Assembly (NCBI GenBank): GCA_910587995.1
Contig: CAJUNS010000006.1
Span: 1-64,000, forward strand
DNA length: 64,000 nt
Source: an uncultured Oscillospiraceae bacterium
GTDB taxonomy: Bacteria; Bacillota_A; Clostridia; Oscillospirales; Acutalibacteraceae
Direction: 5' to 3'
The notes beneath the pieces were generated by a model. It made no database searches. It was given only the letters and a program-made list of their open reading frames with translations, and was not told the origin of the DNA. Within the stretch, counting starts at the first letter, position 1. The number at the start of each line of letters is the position of its first letter. This document shows, piece by piece, positions 16,952 to 25,128 of the stretch. Position numbers and translations under genes: made by a program.

Positions 16952-17718
16952 GTGTTTTTTTGTAAAAAAAAGGATAATAGAGCAATAGCGTTTGTTGACT
17001 ATGAATATTGGTATGTTTCTATAAAGAACCGGTTCAGCACAAAACCGGATATCAAGGAATGGTGTGCTTCCATTCGGGAAAATTACCAGATGGAGGGCAT
17101 CTTGTTTTTTGCCAATTTTCTCCAGGGAGGCCTGCCGGAGGAGATCAGCCGCATCCGGGAGGTGAGCTGTGATATTATTGAGACCCAGTGCGGCAACAAC
17201 AGCCATTTTATGAAGGACATGTCAGACGTGGTTATTCTGGACTTTCTCTACCGCTGGGCTGCCAAGAAAAAGTCGCCGCCCACATTCATTCTTTTTACCG
17301 GCGACGGCCACTTTAGCCTGCCGTGCGCTATTTGACCCAGGACCTGGGCAAACGGGTGGAGGTCTACGGGGTGCAGGCCACCATGAGCCGGGCACTGCGG
17401 GAGGCCGCTACAGAGTCTTTTGAGATTCCCCAAATGGACGAGAAGCTTACAGAGTGCTTTCGTTATATTGTGGCCGACTTTGACCGCATCGCCATGAACC
17501 ACAATAACCCCTTCGCCACCTACCAAAGCCTGGTAACTCGGGTGTCCAACAGCCAGGGGGTGCCCAAGGAGCGGGTGGAGCTGGCCCTCAACGAGATGAT
17601 GAACCGGGGCTGGCTGACCCGCAAAAAGTACCGGGTGGCCTACAACAAGCCCATGCTTAATGTGATTATGCCCGAATGGGACGAGCTAATCGACGCGGGC
17701 CTGCATAAGCCGGAGTGA
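16952..17718 (+). pseudogene. NYN-domain (LabA/DUF88-like) protein, frameshifted
   Basis: The first frame (GTG 16952, AAGGAGG 7 nt upstream) encodes FVDYEYWYVSIKNRF, an acidic DMSDVVILDFLYRW motif and FTGDGHFS, as in NYN-type nuclease domains related to PIN. It then hits a stop at 17335. The reading continues in another frame from about 17321 with VRYLTQDLGKRVEVYGV and a C-terminal helical, winged-helix-like part ending at 17718. Restoring one G after 17320 would join FSLAVRYL into one protein of about 255 residues. A real inactivating deletion and a sequencing error are both possible. NYN proteins act on RNA in other systems; no role can be assigned here. Confidence 0.7.
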
Positions 17719-17756
17719 GAGAGAGCCCCGGCGGCTAAAACAGAATAGAGACTCCT

Positions 17757-17800
17757 TGCCGTTCCTCTATCCTCTGTGGGAGAAGGGGAACGGCATTTTT
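17757..17800 (+). terminator. Terminator after the NYN gene
   Basis: The stem TGCCGTTCC / GGAACGGCA is followed by TTTTT. Confidence 0.85.
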
Positions 17801-17867
17801 GGTGCGGGGGAAGAGTCGGCGGGGCCCGGCCTCCTGGCTCAAGACCGCCCCTTTTGCTATAGAAAAA

Positions 17868-17906
17868 ACGGCCTTCCGGTTTTGCCGGGGGCCGTTCTAT
17901 TTTTGC
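17868..17906 (+). terminator. Second terminator-like hairpin
   Basis: Nested stems AACGGCC / GGCCGTT and CCGG / CCGG are followed by CTATTTTT. It adjoins a family-1 relative. Confidence 0.6.
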
Positions 17907-17907
17907 T

Positions 17908-17967
17908 GGCGGCCATGCCGCCTATTTGAGGATGGGTGGATACGGATTCTCAAATGCGTTTGCGATA
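17908..17967 (+). repeat. Degenerate family-1 relative
   Basis: A GC hairpin (GGCGGCCATGCCGCC) is followed by a diverged hairpin (ATTTGAG...CTCAAAT) and the terminus TGCGTTTGCGATA. This matches the right half of a family-1 element with a changed hairpin B. The left terminus is not recognisable. Confidence 0.55.
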
Positions 17968-18061
17968 GCGTTTTTCCTTTGCATCCCGCCAGACTGTGCC
18001 TCAGGCCCAGGAGCTGTCATAGAAAATGTAAACCAAAGCTTCACAATTCTGGGCTGGTTAC

Positions 18062-18090
18062 TTGACAACGTACCAACAACGTGCTACAAT
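18062..18090 (+). promoter_or_regulatory. Promoter of the relB-like antitoxin gene
   Basis: TTGACA, a 17-bp spacer and TACAAT lie 45 bp before the start codon. Confidence 0.85.
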
Positions 18091-18134
18091 ATTGACACAA
18101 ACTCTCCAAAATATATACAGAAAGGAAGCTGCTT

Positions 18135-18401
18135 ATGCCGCAAACTACCCTCAGCGTCCGAATGGACGAGGAACTAAAGAAAAAGTTCGATGATTTTTGC
18201 AGCGATGTGGGCCTAAACGCCTCGGTAGCCGTAAACCTGTTCGTAAAAACCGTGGTGCGGGAAAACCGCATCCCCTTTGAAATCACCAGCCGCCCCGCCG
18301 CGGCCCGTGGCGCGGTGCGGGCCGCGGAAGAGGACTTGGAGCAGGGCAGGCTGCAAAGCTACGAAAACGCCGGTGCCCTGCTGCGGGACCTGCTGAAATG
18401 A
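18135..18401 (+). CDS. RelB/DinJ-family antitoxin
   Basis: The 88-residue protein opens with TTLSVRMDEELKKKFDDFC and VGLNASVAVNLFVKTVVRENRIPFEI, the ribbon-helix-helix region of RelB/DinJ antitoxins. This part binds DNA for autoregulation, while the C-terminal helix normally blocks the toxin. AAAGGAAG lies 6-9 nt before ATG 18135. The stop overlaps the next start (ATGA), as in an intact type II module, but the partner toxin looks decayed. Confidence 0.9.
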   Translation: MPQTTLSVRMDEELKKKFDDFCSDVGLNASVAVNLFVKTVVRENRIPFEITSRPAAARGAVRAAEEDLEQGRLQSYENAGALLRDLLK

Positions 18402-18652
18402 GCCCCTGCCGGATTGTTCCCTCCCGTCAGTTCCGGCGGGACCTGCTTCGAGCCCGCCGCCTGGGCTGCCGCATGGAGGCCCTGGGGGAGGTGATTGAGG
18501 CCCTGGCCAGCGCCGGGGCCCTGGAAGCGGGCCATGCCGGCGGCTGCCGGGAGTGCCAGGTTCAGCCCGGCTGCGCATTGGTCTACAGCCGGCGGGAGGA
18601 TGTGCTGATTCTCTATTTTCTAAAATTATCAAAACCATTGGGAGGCTTTCAA
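18398..18652 (+). pseudogene. YafQ/RelE-like toxin remnant, open into the downstream permease
   Basis: Starting at the ATG overlapping the antitoxin stop, the sequence shows the YafQ pattern (VPSRQFRRDLLRARRLGCRMEALGEVIEAL, then CRECQVQPGCALVY). A block of about 8-12 residues that normally contains the DH-x-L motif is missing. By alignment to E. coli YafQ, the usual active-site residues are replaced: His63 by Gln, Asp67 by Gly and Trp68 by Cys. The terminal T-G-T-H segment (His87) is absent. There is no stop codon, so the frame runs straight into the permease. An inactive toxin or a fusion leader are both possible. Confidence 0.7.
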
Positions 18653-19855
18653 ATGTTTTTGCTGACAGAAATAAAATACCGGCTCCTGCGGGTTCCCAGC
18701 CGCACGGCCCTGCTGCTGTGCGCGGCGGCGATGCTGGTGGGCAGCATGGCCTTCTACCTGGGGAGCATCCAGGCCAACCAGGCCGCGCTGGACCAGTTGG
18801 CGGAAAATCTTCCGGTTAAGGTGCGGGTGGTCAGCCTCAGCGGCGGCAAGCAGACGGGCCTGCGCATTGACCCGGCCCGCCACGACGCGCTGGCCGCCGG
18901 TCCTTTGCACGATGTGCTGGCCTCCACCACGTACTCCGGGGCTTGGGCGGAAGAGGTGCAAAACAGCCAGCCCTTTTTGGGCGGCGACACGCGGGTCCAG
19001 GGCATCAACGACCCTCGGGCGCTGATTGATGTAAACTCAGACGCTTTCCACTACACCGGGGATTGGGATGTAAGCCTTTTCCAGGGAAATGAACCGGTGT
19101 GCGTGTTGTCCTCCAACTTGGCGGAAGCCCAGGGGCTGGCCCCAGGGGACCAGTTTGCCCTGCCCCTTTACACCATCCTCTATGGGAACATGGAGAACGG
19201 CTATTACCCGGTGGGAGAGCACGCCATAGAGGTGGCGGGCATTTATGATGGCCCCGGCATCGGGGACATGTATGTGCCCATCCAGTGGCTGCGGGAGATT
19301 ACGGAAGCGGCGGGGGAGGCATTTAGCTATGAGAGCCTGAGCGGCGTGCTGGACAACCCCATGGAGCTGAACCAGTTTAAAGCCGGACTGGGGGAGATGG
19401 GCTTTTTGCAGCCCTTGGAGGGCATGGATGACGCTTTCACAGGAGGCGCGGTTTCTGTGGAGGATGAGATGTTCATTAAGACCGCGGGGGAGCTGCAGGA
19501 GAACTTGGAGGTCTACCACAGCTTTTTGCTGCCTTTCTTCGCGGTGGTCATTGGGCTCGTCACGCTGGTGACCTTCCTGATCTTGCGGGGAAGCCGGAAG
19601 GAGATGGCCATTGCCAGCTCCTTGGGCAGGCCGAAGCTGCTCAACGCCGCCTCCCATTTCTTTGGGGCGCTTCTGGCGGAGGGCATAGGCTGTGTGCTGG
19701 CCTTTCCGGTCATGCGGCTGCTTATCGGCATACCCATTGGCGCGTCCTTGAGCATTATGGGCATGTACCTGCTGTGCGCCTGTGTGGGCACAGCCCTGGC
19801 CCTGCTGGCGCTGCTGCGGTTCGACGCCCTGGCGCTGCTGACAAAGGTGGACTAA
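18653..19855 (+). CDS. MacB/FtsX-type ABC transporter permease
   Basis: The 400-residue membrane protein has an N-terminal helix (ALLLCAAAMLVGSMAFYLG), a large extracytoplasmic domain and three C-terminal helices with an FtsX-like cytosolic loop (REMAIASSLGR-type, here SRKEMAIASSLGRPK). ATG 18653 has GGGAGG 7 nt upstream and a standard permease N-terminus, so I place the start there although the frame is open back to 18398. It works with the ATPase at 20024 and the second permease at 20727. Its TAA stop coincides with the first bases of repeat copy 2. Confidence 0.8.
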   Translation: MFLLTEIKYRLLRVPSRTALLLCAAAMLVGSMAFYLGSIQANQAALDQLAENLPVKVRVVSLSGGKQTGLRIDPARHDALAAGPLHDVLASTTYSGAWAEEVQNSQPFLGGDTRVQGINDPRALIDVNSDAFHYTGDWDVSLFQGNEPVCVLSSNLAEAQGLAPGDQFALPLYTILYGNMENGYYPVGEHAIEVAGIYDGPGIGDMYVPIQWLREITEAAGEAFSYESLSGVLDNPMELNQFKAGLGEMGFLQPLEGMDDAFTGGAVSVEDEMFIKTAGELQENLEVYHSFLLPFFAVVIGLVTLVTFLILRGSRKEMAIASSLGRPKLLNAASHFFGALLAEGIGCVLAFPVMRLLIGIPIGASLSIMGMYLLCACVGTALALLALLRFDALALLTKVD

Positions 19856-19967
19856 AGTTAACGCAGTTCAAAAGAGGCGATACCTCTTTTGAACCTGGCG
19901 GCACGGGCACGCCCGCGCCGTCCTGCTTGAAAATCGGTAAATACCGATTTTCAAGTGCGTTACGATA
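19853..19967 (+). repeat. Family-1 element, copy 2
   Basis: Nearly identical to copy 1 through hairpins A, GC and B. The left terminus is TAAAGTTAACGCA, whose TAA is the stop codon of the permease gene. The right terminus is TGCGTTACGATA, with one T lost. Hairpin A has GGCGAT instead of GGTGAT at the loop, and hairpin B has AAA in its loop. Confidence 0.9.
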
Positions 19968-20023
19968 ATGCCCAGCCATTTCCACCATACCCCTTCAATA
20001 ACAGAAATAAAGGAGACTCTGCC

Positions 20024-20710
20024 ATGAACATATTAGCCGCGGATCAAGTGGATTACATCTATCAGAGCAAATATCAAAAGGTCCACGCCCTTAAAAGCGT
20101 AAGCTGCTCCTTTGAGGAGGGCAAGTTCTACGCCATTGTGGGCCATTCCGGCAGCGGAAAGACCACTCTGCTTTCCATGCTGGCCGGGCTGGGCGTCCCC
20201 ACCCAGGGCCAGGTGCTGGCCGGTCCGGAGGGCAAGTCCCTTCGGGAGATTGGCAGCGAGAAGCACCGGAGGGAGGATGTGAGCGTCATCTACCAGAGCT
20301 TCAACCTGTTCCCCACCCTGTCCATTTTGGAGAACGTAACCTACCCCATGCGCATTAACGGCCGTGCCCCGGGGGCCGCCAAAGAGCGGGCCCGGGAGCT
20401 GTTGGAAGCTGTGGGACTGGGAGAGGTGGACGGCCGCAAGCTTCCGGCCATGCTCTCCGGCGGGCAGCAGCAGCGGGTGGCCATCGCCCGGGCCTTGGCC
20501 TCTGAGGCCAAAGTGATTTTGGCAGACGAACCCACAGGCAATCTGGATTCGGAAAACGGACAGATGGTTATTGACCTGCTGAAAAAGCTGGTGGAGGAAA
20601 AGGGATACTGCGTCATTGTGGTGACCCACGACCTGGGCATCGCCCAGCAGGCGGATGTGGTGTACCGGATGAAGGATGGGGAGATCAGCCTGGAAAAGGC
20701 CGCTGACTGA
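20024..20710 (+). CDS. ABC transporter ATP-binding protein (LolD/MacB-type)
   Basis: The 228-residue protein has Walker A GHSGSGKTT, a Q-loop (VIYQSFNLFPTLS), signature LSGGQQQRV, Walker B VILADEPTGNLD and an H-loop (VVTHD). It matches the LolD/MacB/BceA group that pairs with FtsX-like permeases in peptide export or antibiotic sensing. AAGGAG lies 8 nt before ATG 20024. A family-1 repeat separates it from the first permease, so part of the operon's mRNA would carry the repeat hairpins. Confidence 0.93.
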   Translation: MNILAADQVDYIYQSKYQKVHALKSVSCSFEEGKFYAIVGHSGSGKTTLLSMLAGLGVPTQGQVLAGPEGKSLREIGSEKHRREDVSVIYQSFNLFPTLSILENVTYPMRINGRAPGAAKERARELLEAVGLGEVDGRKLPAMLSGGQQQRVAIARALASEAKVILADEPTGNLDSENGQMVIDLLKKLVEEKGYCVIVVTHDLGIAQQADVVYRMKDGEISLEKAAD

Positions 20711-20726
20711 CGGAAGGAGGAGCGCT

Positions 20727-22670
20727 ATGATTGGCACAAGCTTGAAACACCTGCGCCGCACCCCAGGCAAAGCCCTGCTTTTCGTGCTGCTGCTGGCCGG
20801 GGCCACCACCCTGCTGATCTTCGGGGCCCAGCTGCTGGTGCAGACCACCCAAAAGATCCATGCGGCGGAGGCGCAGTTCACCACCATCGCCACGGTGGAG
20901 CAGGTCTCTGCCGGAACCGAGAACAGTATGTACTACGATAAGTGCACCGGCTTCTACTCCGGCTACGAAGAGCTGTACGACGACCCGGTTTCCCTGGATA
21001 TTCTGAACTTTGAGGGGGCCAATTACATCCAACCGCCGGAGAACCGGCCCTACTATCTGTCCGAGATAGAGGGAAAACGCATTACCGGCGGCATATCCAG
21101 TGCGGACCACATTATTGAGTTCACCGCCTTGGAGGACCAGAAGGAGGCCGACCAGCATGTGCAGGCCCGGGTGGAGAAGGTCCATTTCGAGGCGGTCTAT
21201 ACCTCGGGCGGCGGCAAAGAGGATCACGCGTTCCAGGTGGGCGAGGAGATCACCATCTGCCAGCACTACAACACATCGGACCGGGGCGGGCTTACGCCCA
21301 TTGAGGCCGGACACCGGTACATCGCCCACTTTATGAGCTGGTCCTCCATATCCAAGGACTGCGACCAGGCCCCGGACGTGGTGGAATACGTCATTGTGGA
21401 CGCCCCTTACACCACCCAGTGCGACGCCCATGGTCAACCGGTGGAGTCTGGCCTGCTGGGGGGAAAAAAGCGTTACCGGGCGGACGAGATCAACGAGGAA
21501 TTTTACGAGAACGGCATGTGGGAGGCCTGGCAGCGGAAGATCGAGTATGAGGAGAAGGGGACCCGGAATGTAATTCCTGTTATTCCCACCAACAGCCTGC
21601 AGCTTCTGCCAGCCTACCACGACAAAAAGACCTACCTGCAAAGCGGCCGGGAGATCACGGCGGAGGAGTTCCAGGCCGGAGCCCCGGTGTGCATGGTGTC
21701 TTATGACTTTGCCCTGAGCAACGCCATCACCGTAGGGGCCAAGATGAACGTTTCCATGCTCTATGCTGAATATGGATATGATCCGGGCCTGCGCTGGTAC
21801 AGCATGAGTGTGCCGGCTCCCTTGAACGCGGAAGGCGAATTTTATCAGCCCTTCTGGAACGGGGAATATGAAGTGGTGGGCATTTACCAGTTCTACGACG
21901 CGGACTCCGGCGAGGACGGGGTGTATGAGCTGACGAAAGACACCGTCATCGTTCCCAGCGCGTCCGTTGGGGCCTCTGATGAGAACAACATTACGGGAGT
22001 GGGGCCTCTTCGAAAGGATTACTGCACCTTCCAAATTGAGAACGGCACGGCCTCGGCCTTTAACGAGCTGCTGTACGCCCATGTGCCCAACATGAGCGGC
22101 CTGACCGTGACCTATAAGGACAACGGCTACAGCGATGTAATGGCCAGCCTGCAAAGGACTCAGCTGAACGCGGCGCTGCTGTTCGCGGTGGGCCTGCTGG
22201 CCAGCGTGGCCATTGTGGCCCTGCTGCTGTACTTTTTCATTGTGCGGGAGAAGAAGCGCACTGCCATTGAGCGCAGCCTGGGCATGAGCCGCCGCCAATG
22301 CAGAATCTCTCTGCTGGCCGGGGTGATGGTGCTGGCCCTGCTGGGCACGGCGCTGGGCAGCGGGCTGGGAGCTTTGCTGCTGAACTGGAAGCCCCCGCAG
22401 GCCCCAGAGCCGGAACCGGCTCCCACCGGGCTGGTGCAGGAGATCAAGACGGAGGATTACGCGGGCTTTGACACCAGCTACAGCCTGTGGGCCCGCAGCC
22501 GGAATACAGAGGAAGACATTGCCGCCGGGGAGACGCAAGAGCTGGAGGCCCTAATCTATCTGGCCGCCCCGGGGACGCTGCTGGTGCTGATTCTGCTGCT
22601 GGCGGCGCTGCTGGTTAACCGCAACTTGAAGATAGAACCCATCCTGCTGCTCAGCGGCGAGAGCGAGTAG
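20727..22670 (+). CDS. Large MacB/FtsX-like ABC transporter permease
   Basis: The 647-residue protein has an N-terminal membrane helix (ALLFVLLLAGATTLLIFGA) and an extracytoplasmic domain of about 450 residues with no recognised enzyme motif. Helices follow near 490-570, with the FtsX-type segment REKKRTAIERSLGMSRRQ, and a last helix near 610-630. A Pro/Glu-rich loop (PEPEPAP) separates the last helices. GGAAGGAGG lies 6 nt before ATG 20727, and the gene starts 16 bp after the ATPase stop. Substrate unknown; bacitracin-type resistance modules usually have a two-component system nearby and none is seen. Confidence 0.85.
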   Translation: MIGTSLKHLRRTPGKALLFVLLLAGATTLLIFGAQLLVQTTQKIHAAEAQFTTIATVEQVSAGTENSMYYDKCTGFYSGYEELYDDPVSLDILNFEGANYIQPPENRPYYLSEIEGKRITGGISSADHIIEFTALEDQKEADQHVQARVEKVHFEAVYTSGGGKEDHAFQVGEEITICQHYNTSDRGGLTPIEAGHRYIAHFMSWSSISKDCDQAPDVVEYVIVDAPYTTQCDAHGQPVESGLLGGKKRYRADEINEEFYENGMWEAWQRKIEYEEKGTRNVIPVIPTNSLQLLPAYHDKKTYLQSGREITAEEFQAGAPVCMVSYDFALSNAITVGAKMNVSMLYAEYGYDPGLRWYSMSVPAPLNAEGEFYQPFWNGEYEVVGIYQFYDADSGEDGVYELTKDTVIVPSASVGASDENNITGVGPLRKDYCTFQIENGTASAFNELLYAHVPNMSGLTVTYKDNGYSDVMASLQRTQLNAALLFAVGLLASVAIVALLLYFFIVREKKRTAIERSLGMSRRQCRISLLAGVMVLALLGTALGSGLGALLLNWKPPQAPEPEPAPTGLVQEIKTEDYAGFDTSYSLWARSRNTEEDIAAGETQELEALIYLAAPGTLLVLILLLAALLVNRNLKIEPILLLSGESE

Positions 22671-22681
22671 GGGAAATAAGG

Positions 22682-22716
22682 AAACCCCGGAGGACGGAAC
22701 GTCCTCCGGGGTTTTT
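22682..22716 (+). terminator. Terminator of the FtsX-type ABC operon
   Basis: A 14-bp stem AAACCCCGGAGGAC / GTCCTCCGGGGTTT is followed by TT. Confidence 0.9.
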
Positions 22717-22767
22717 GGTGGAAAGCAAGTGGACTGAGGCCAGAACGAGAGGTCCTTTGTAAATTTC

Positions 22768-22796
22768 TTGCCATTCCCAATCTCTTGGGGTATAAT
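22768..22796 (+). promoter_or_regulatory. Promoter upstream of repeat copy 3
   Basis: TTGCCA, a 17-bp spacer and TATAAT end 2 bp before the repeat begins. The predicted transcription start (about 22803) lies inside the repeat terminus, so the repeat forms the mRNA 5' end. Confidence 0.8.
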
Positions 22797-22798
22797 GG

Positions 22799-22914
22799 TA
22801 TCGTTAACGCAGTTCAAAAGAGGTGATACCTCTTTTGGACTTGGCGGCACGGGCACGCCCGCGCCGCTCCGCTTGAAAATCGGTATTTACCGATTTTCAA
22901 GTGCGTTTACGATA
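22799..22914 (+). repeat. Family-1 element, copy 3 (full length, 116 bp)
   Basis: Termini TATCGTTAACGCA and TGCGTTTACGATA. Compared with copy 1, the fourth base of the left end is C rather than A, and the matching right-end base is G rather than T, so pairing is kept. It lies between a strong promoter and the YdcF-like gene. Confidence 0.9.
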
Positions 22915-22943
22915 TCATCTCACAGAAAAAGGAGCGTGGGCCT

Positions 22944-23708
22944 GTGCTTAAAAAAATTGGTAGAATCTTCTACTCTCTTCTCTGCCTGGCCGGTATGGTA
23001 TGGTTTTGCCTGCCTATCTGCCGGGGCGGCTTTGCGGGAGGGTCGGTGTTCGGTCTCTTCATCTGTCTCTATGGCTTGGCGCTGATGCTCTTCTATGGCT
23101 GGTTTGCGGCCCGGGGCCGCTGGCAAAGGCGGGCGGCGCGGGCAGCGGCGGTTTTGTATGGCGCTGGCATGGCGTGGACGGCCTTTTTAACGGGCCTGAT
23201 GATTTCCTACCAAGCGTCGCCCCCGCCCCCGGGGCTGAATGTGGTGGTGCTGGGCGCGCAGGTCTACAGCGAGGACCGCATGGGAGCCAGCCTGAGCAGC
23301 CGGGTGGACCGGGCTTTCGCCTATTTGCGGGATAACCCGGAGGTCCAGTGCATCACCACCGGCGGCCAGGGCAGGGACGAGCCCTGCCCCGAGGCCCTTA
23401 CCGAAAAGAATGTGCTGGTCCGCATGGGCATTGCCCCGGAGCGGATTTTTATGGAGGACAAGTCCCGGAACACCCGGCAGAATTTTGAATACGCCATGGA
23501 GCTGGCAAAGCGGGAAGGCCTGGACACCCAGGTGGTGGTGGTCACCCAGAACTTCCACCTGTTCCGGGCTGTCCAATTGGCCAAAGCGGCGGGCTTCACC
23601 GCCTATGGCCTTCCTGCCAGCACCGATCCGCTGCTCTTCCCCCAATATTACGGGCGGGAGCTGGCCTCTCTGACCAAATGGTGGGTGGAGCGGCTGTTCT
23701 TGGGCTAA
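22944..23708 (+). CDS. YdcF/SanA-family (DUF218) membrane protein
   Basis: The 254-residue protein has two to three N-terminal membrane helices. A DUF218 domain follows, with NVVVLGAQVYSEDRMGASLSSRVDRA, CITTGGQGRDE, DKSRNTRQNFEYAMELAK and VVVTQNFHLFRAVQLAK. Relatives are implicated in envelope integrity and in binding nucleotide-type ligands, but no reaction is established for this branch. The GTG at 22944 is preceded by AAAAAGGAG at a spacing of about 11. The 5' leader consists almost wholly of repeat copy 3. Confidence 0.88.
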   Translation: MLKKIGRIFYSLLCLAGMVWFCLPICRGGFAGGSVFGLFICLYGLALMLFYGWFAARGRWQRRAARAAAVLYGAGMAWTAFLTGLMISYQASPPPPGLNVVVLGAQVYSEDRMGASLSSRVDRAFAYLRDNPEVQCITTGGQGRDEPCPEALTEKNVLVRMGIAPERIFMEDKSRNTRQNFEYAMELAKREGLDTQVVVVTQNFHLFRAVQLAKAAGFTAYGLPASTDPLLFPQYYGRELASLTKWWVERLFLG

Positions 23709-23753
23709 GGCTAGGAGACTCCCACCTAGGAGGCTCCGGCCTTCTTTTTTTGC

Positions 23754-24377
23754 TTAGGTATTTTGATAGTCCTCAATGATCCGCTTTGCCAGCCGGGCGT
23801 CCACCGTGGCAAAGTTGTTGGGCTCGGCAAAATCCAGGGTTCGCAGTACCTCCTGGGACTGGTTGTACACCTCCACCCGGGTGGAGTGGTACACTGGCTC
23901 CGGCGTGCGGGGCAGGAAGATGGCAAACTCCATTTTCCCCTCCTCCACCTTGCTGAAATAGGCGTGAAGCCGCGCATTGTCATAACCCCGCCGGATAATG
24001 GTACACAAGGCGTTTTTCATCAGCTCAATGGCCACATCGTAACAGCCGTTGTCAAAAATCAGAATTTTTTCCTTGAGCTCCGCCAAATTCTTTACCCGCC
24101 GCTTGACATAGCCCCGCAGGGGCTCCGTGGGCTCCACCGGGTTCCCGTTTCCGCCTGGGGCCAGACACACCGCGTAGCCCGCCCGGTTGTCCATGTACAC
24201 AAAGGGGTAGGCCATGGCCGCGAAATAGTTGCAGCGCTGGCAGCGCCAGTCGAAGATGGTCTCATCCAAAATGCTTTGCTTAAGCTCCGGGTTTTTCTGT
24301 GCGTTTACGCTGGTATAAAGGCGGTACTTCTGGCTTTCCCCACATTGGGGACAAACGATATCCTTTACGATCTCCAT
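23754..24377 (-). CDS. CpXC-domain protein
   Basis: The 207-residue soluble protein has two Cys-x-x-Cys pairs, CPQCGESQKYRLY near the N-terminus and WRCQRCNYFAAMAYPF about 40 residues later. These define the CpXC domain and probably bind zinc. The C-terminal half is a mixed alpha/beta region with no known motif. ATG 24377 is preferred over TTG 24383 because GGGAGG lies 8 nt upstream. It starts 21 bp after its operon partner at 24399. The molecular function of CpXC proteins is not established. Confidence 0.85.
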   Translation of the reverse strand: MEIVKDIVCPQCGESQKYRLYTSVNAQKNPELKQSILDETIFDWRCQRCNYFAAMAYPFVYMDNRAGYAVCLAPGGNGNPVEPTEPLRGYVKRRVKNLAELKEKILIFDNGCYDVAIELMKNALCTIIRRGYDNARLHAYFSKVEEGKMEFAIFLPRTPEPVYHSTRVEVYNQSQEVLRTLDFAEPNNFATVDARLAKRIIEDYQNT

Positions 24378-24398
24378 TCCCAAATCCTCCCGCCAGCC

Positions 24399-25028
24399 TT
24401 ATTCAAAGAGCAGGCCGTCATTCTCATCCAGCTCGGCGGGCCGTATGGTTCCCTCCTGCCGGGTCCCGCCATTCGCGGGGCGGCAGGTTCCCTCTTGGGG
24501 CTGGGCCTCAATTTCAGCGGCCTGGGGAACTGCCGGCGCTTCCGCTTCCTGGGCCGAGGGCTGGGGCAGGGTGGGGTCGTAGTCAAAACACGCCACGTCA
24601 GACAGGTCCACCTCTTCCACCTCATCCTCCTGGGGCGTAACGGTCATTTCGGTTTGGCCCTTATGAAAACGGAAGACCGGGGCCCGGTACGCCGCTGTGG
24701 GGCCGTCCTTTCCGGCAATGACCCCAATGGAAGCGGCCTCCTCCTGGCCCAGCTGCTCCAGGTTCTCCAAGGCGCTGTCCCGGCGGGCGTTAATCTGGTC
24801 GATGCGGGCGCAGTGGGTTTCGGCCAGAGGGTTGTCCGGGTCCCGCAGGGCGTTATAATAGTAGCGCCCCAGGGCCAGATATTCCTTTTCCGCCGCCTTT
24901 TCCTCACAGCGGATCACCGCCCGCAGCCGGTTCATCACGGCGGCCCGGTGGTTCTTTTCTTTTAGATAATAGGCCGTTGCGCGGGTTTTGACCCGCACGG
25001 CTTTTGAAACGTCTTTCCAAGCTCCCAT
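24399..25028 (-). CDS. Uncharacterised helical protein with acidic, Pro/Gln-rich C-terminus
   Basis: I do not recognise this 209-residue protein. The N-terminal 100 residues are strongly helical and charged (EEKAAEKEYLALGRYYYNALRD, DQINARRDSALENLEQL), suggestive of a coiled coil. The last 90 are disordered-looking and acidic (EDEVEEVDLSDVACF). There is no signal peptide. ATG 25028 has AAGGAGG 8 nt upstream, and a TATAAT lies about 35 nt further up. It is co-transcribed with the CpXC gene, which suggests a shared job. Confidence 0.75.
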   Translation of the reverse strand: MGAWKDVSKAVRVKTRATAYYLKEKNHRAAVMNRLRAVIRCEEKAAEKEYLALGRYYYNALRDPDNPLAETHCARIDQINARRDSALENLEQLGQEEAASIGVIAGKDGPTAAYRAPVFRFHKGQTEMTVTPQEDEVEEVDLSDVACFDYDPTLPQPSAQEAEAPAVPQAAEIEAQPQEGTCRPANGGTRQEGTIRPAELDENDGLLFE

Positions 25029-25128
25029 AGGATAACCTCCTTCGTTTTCCTTCCATTATACACCGGTCTTTGGGAGAAATATAGGGGATTCTGTGAATTT
25101 CCGTGTATTTCCGCCCAAGAGCGGGAGA

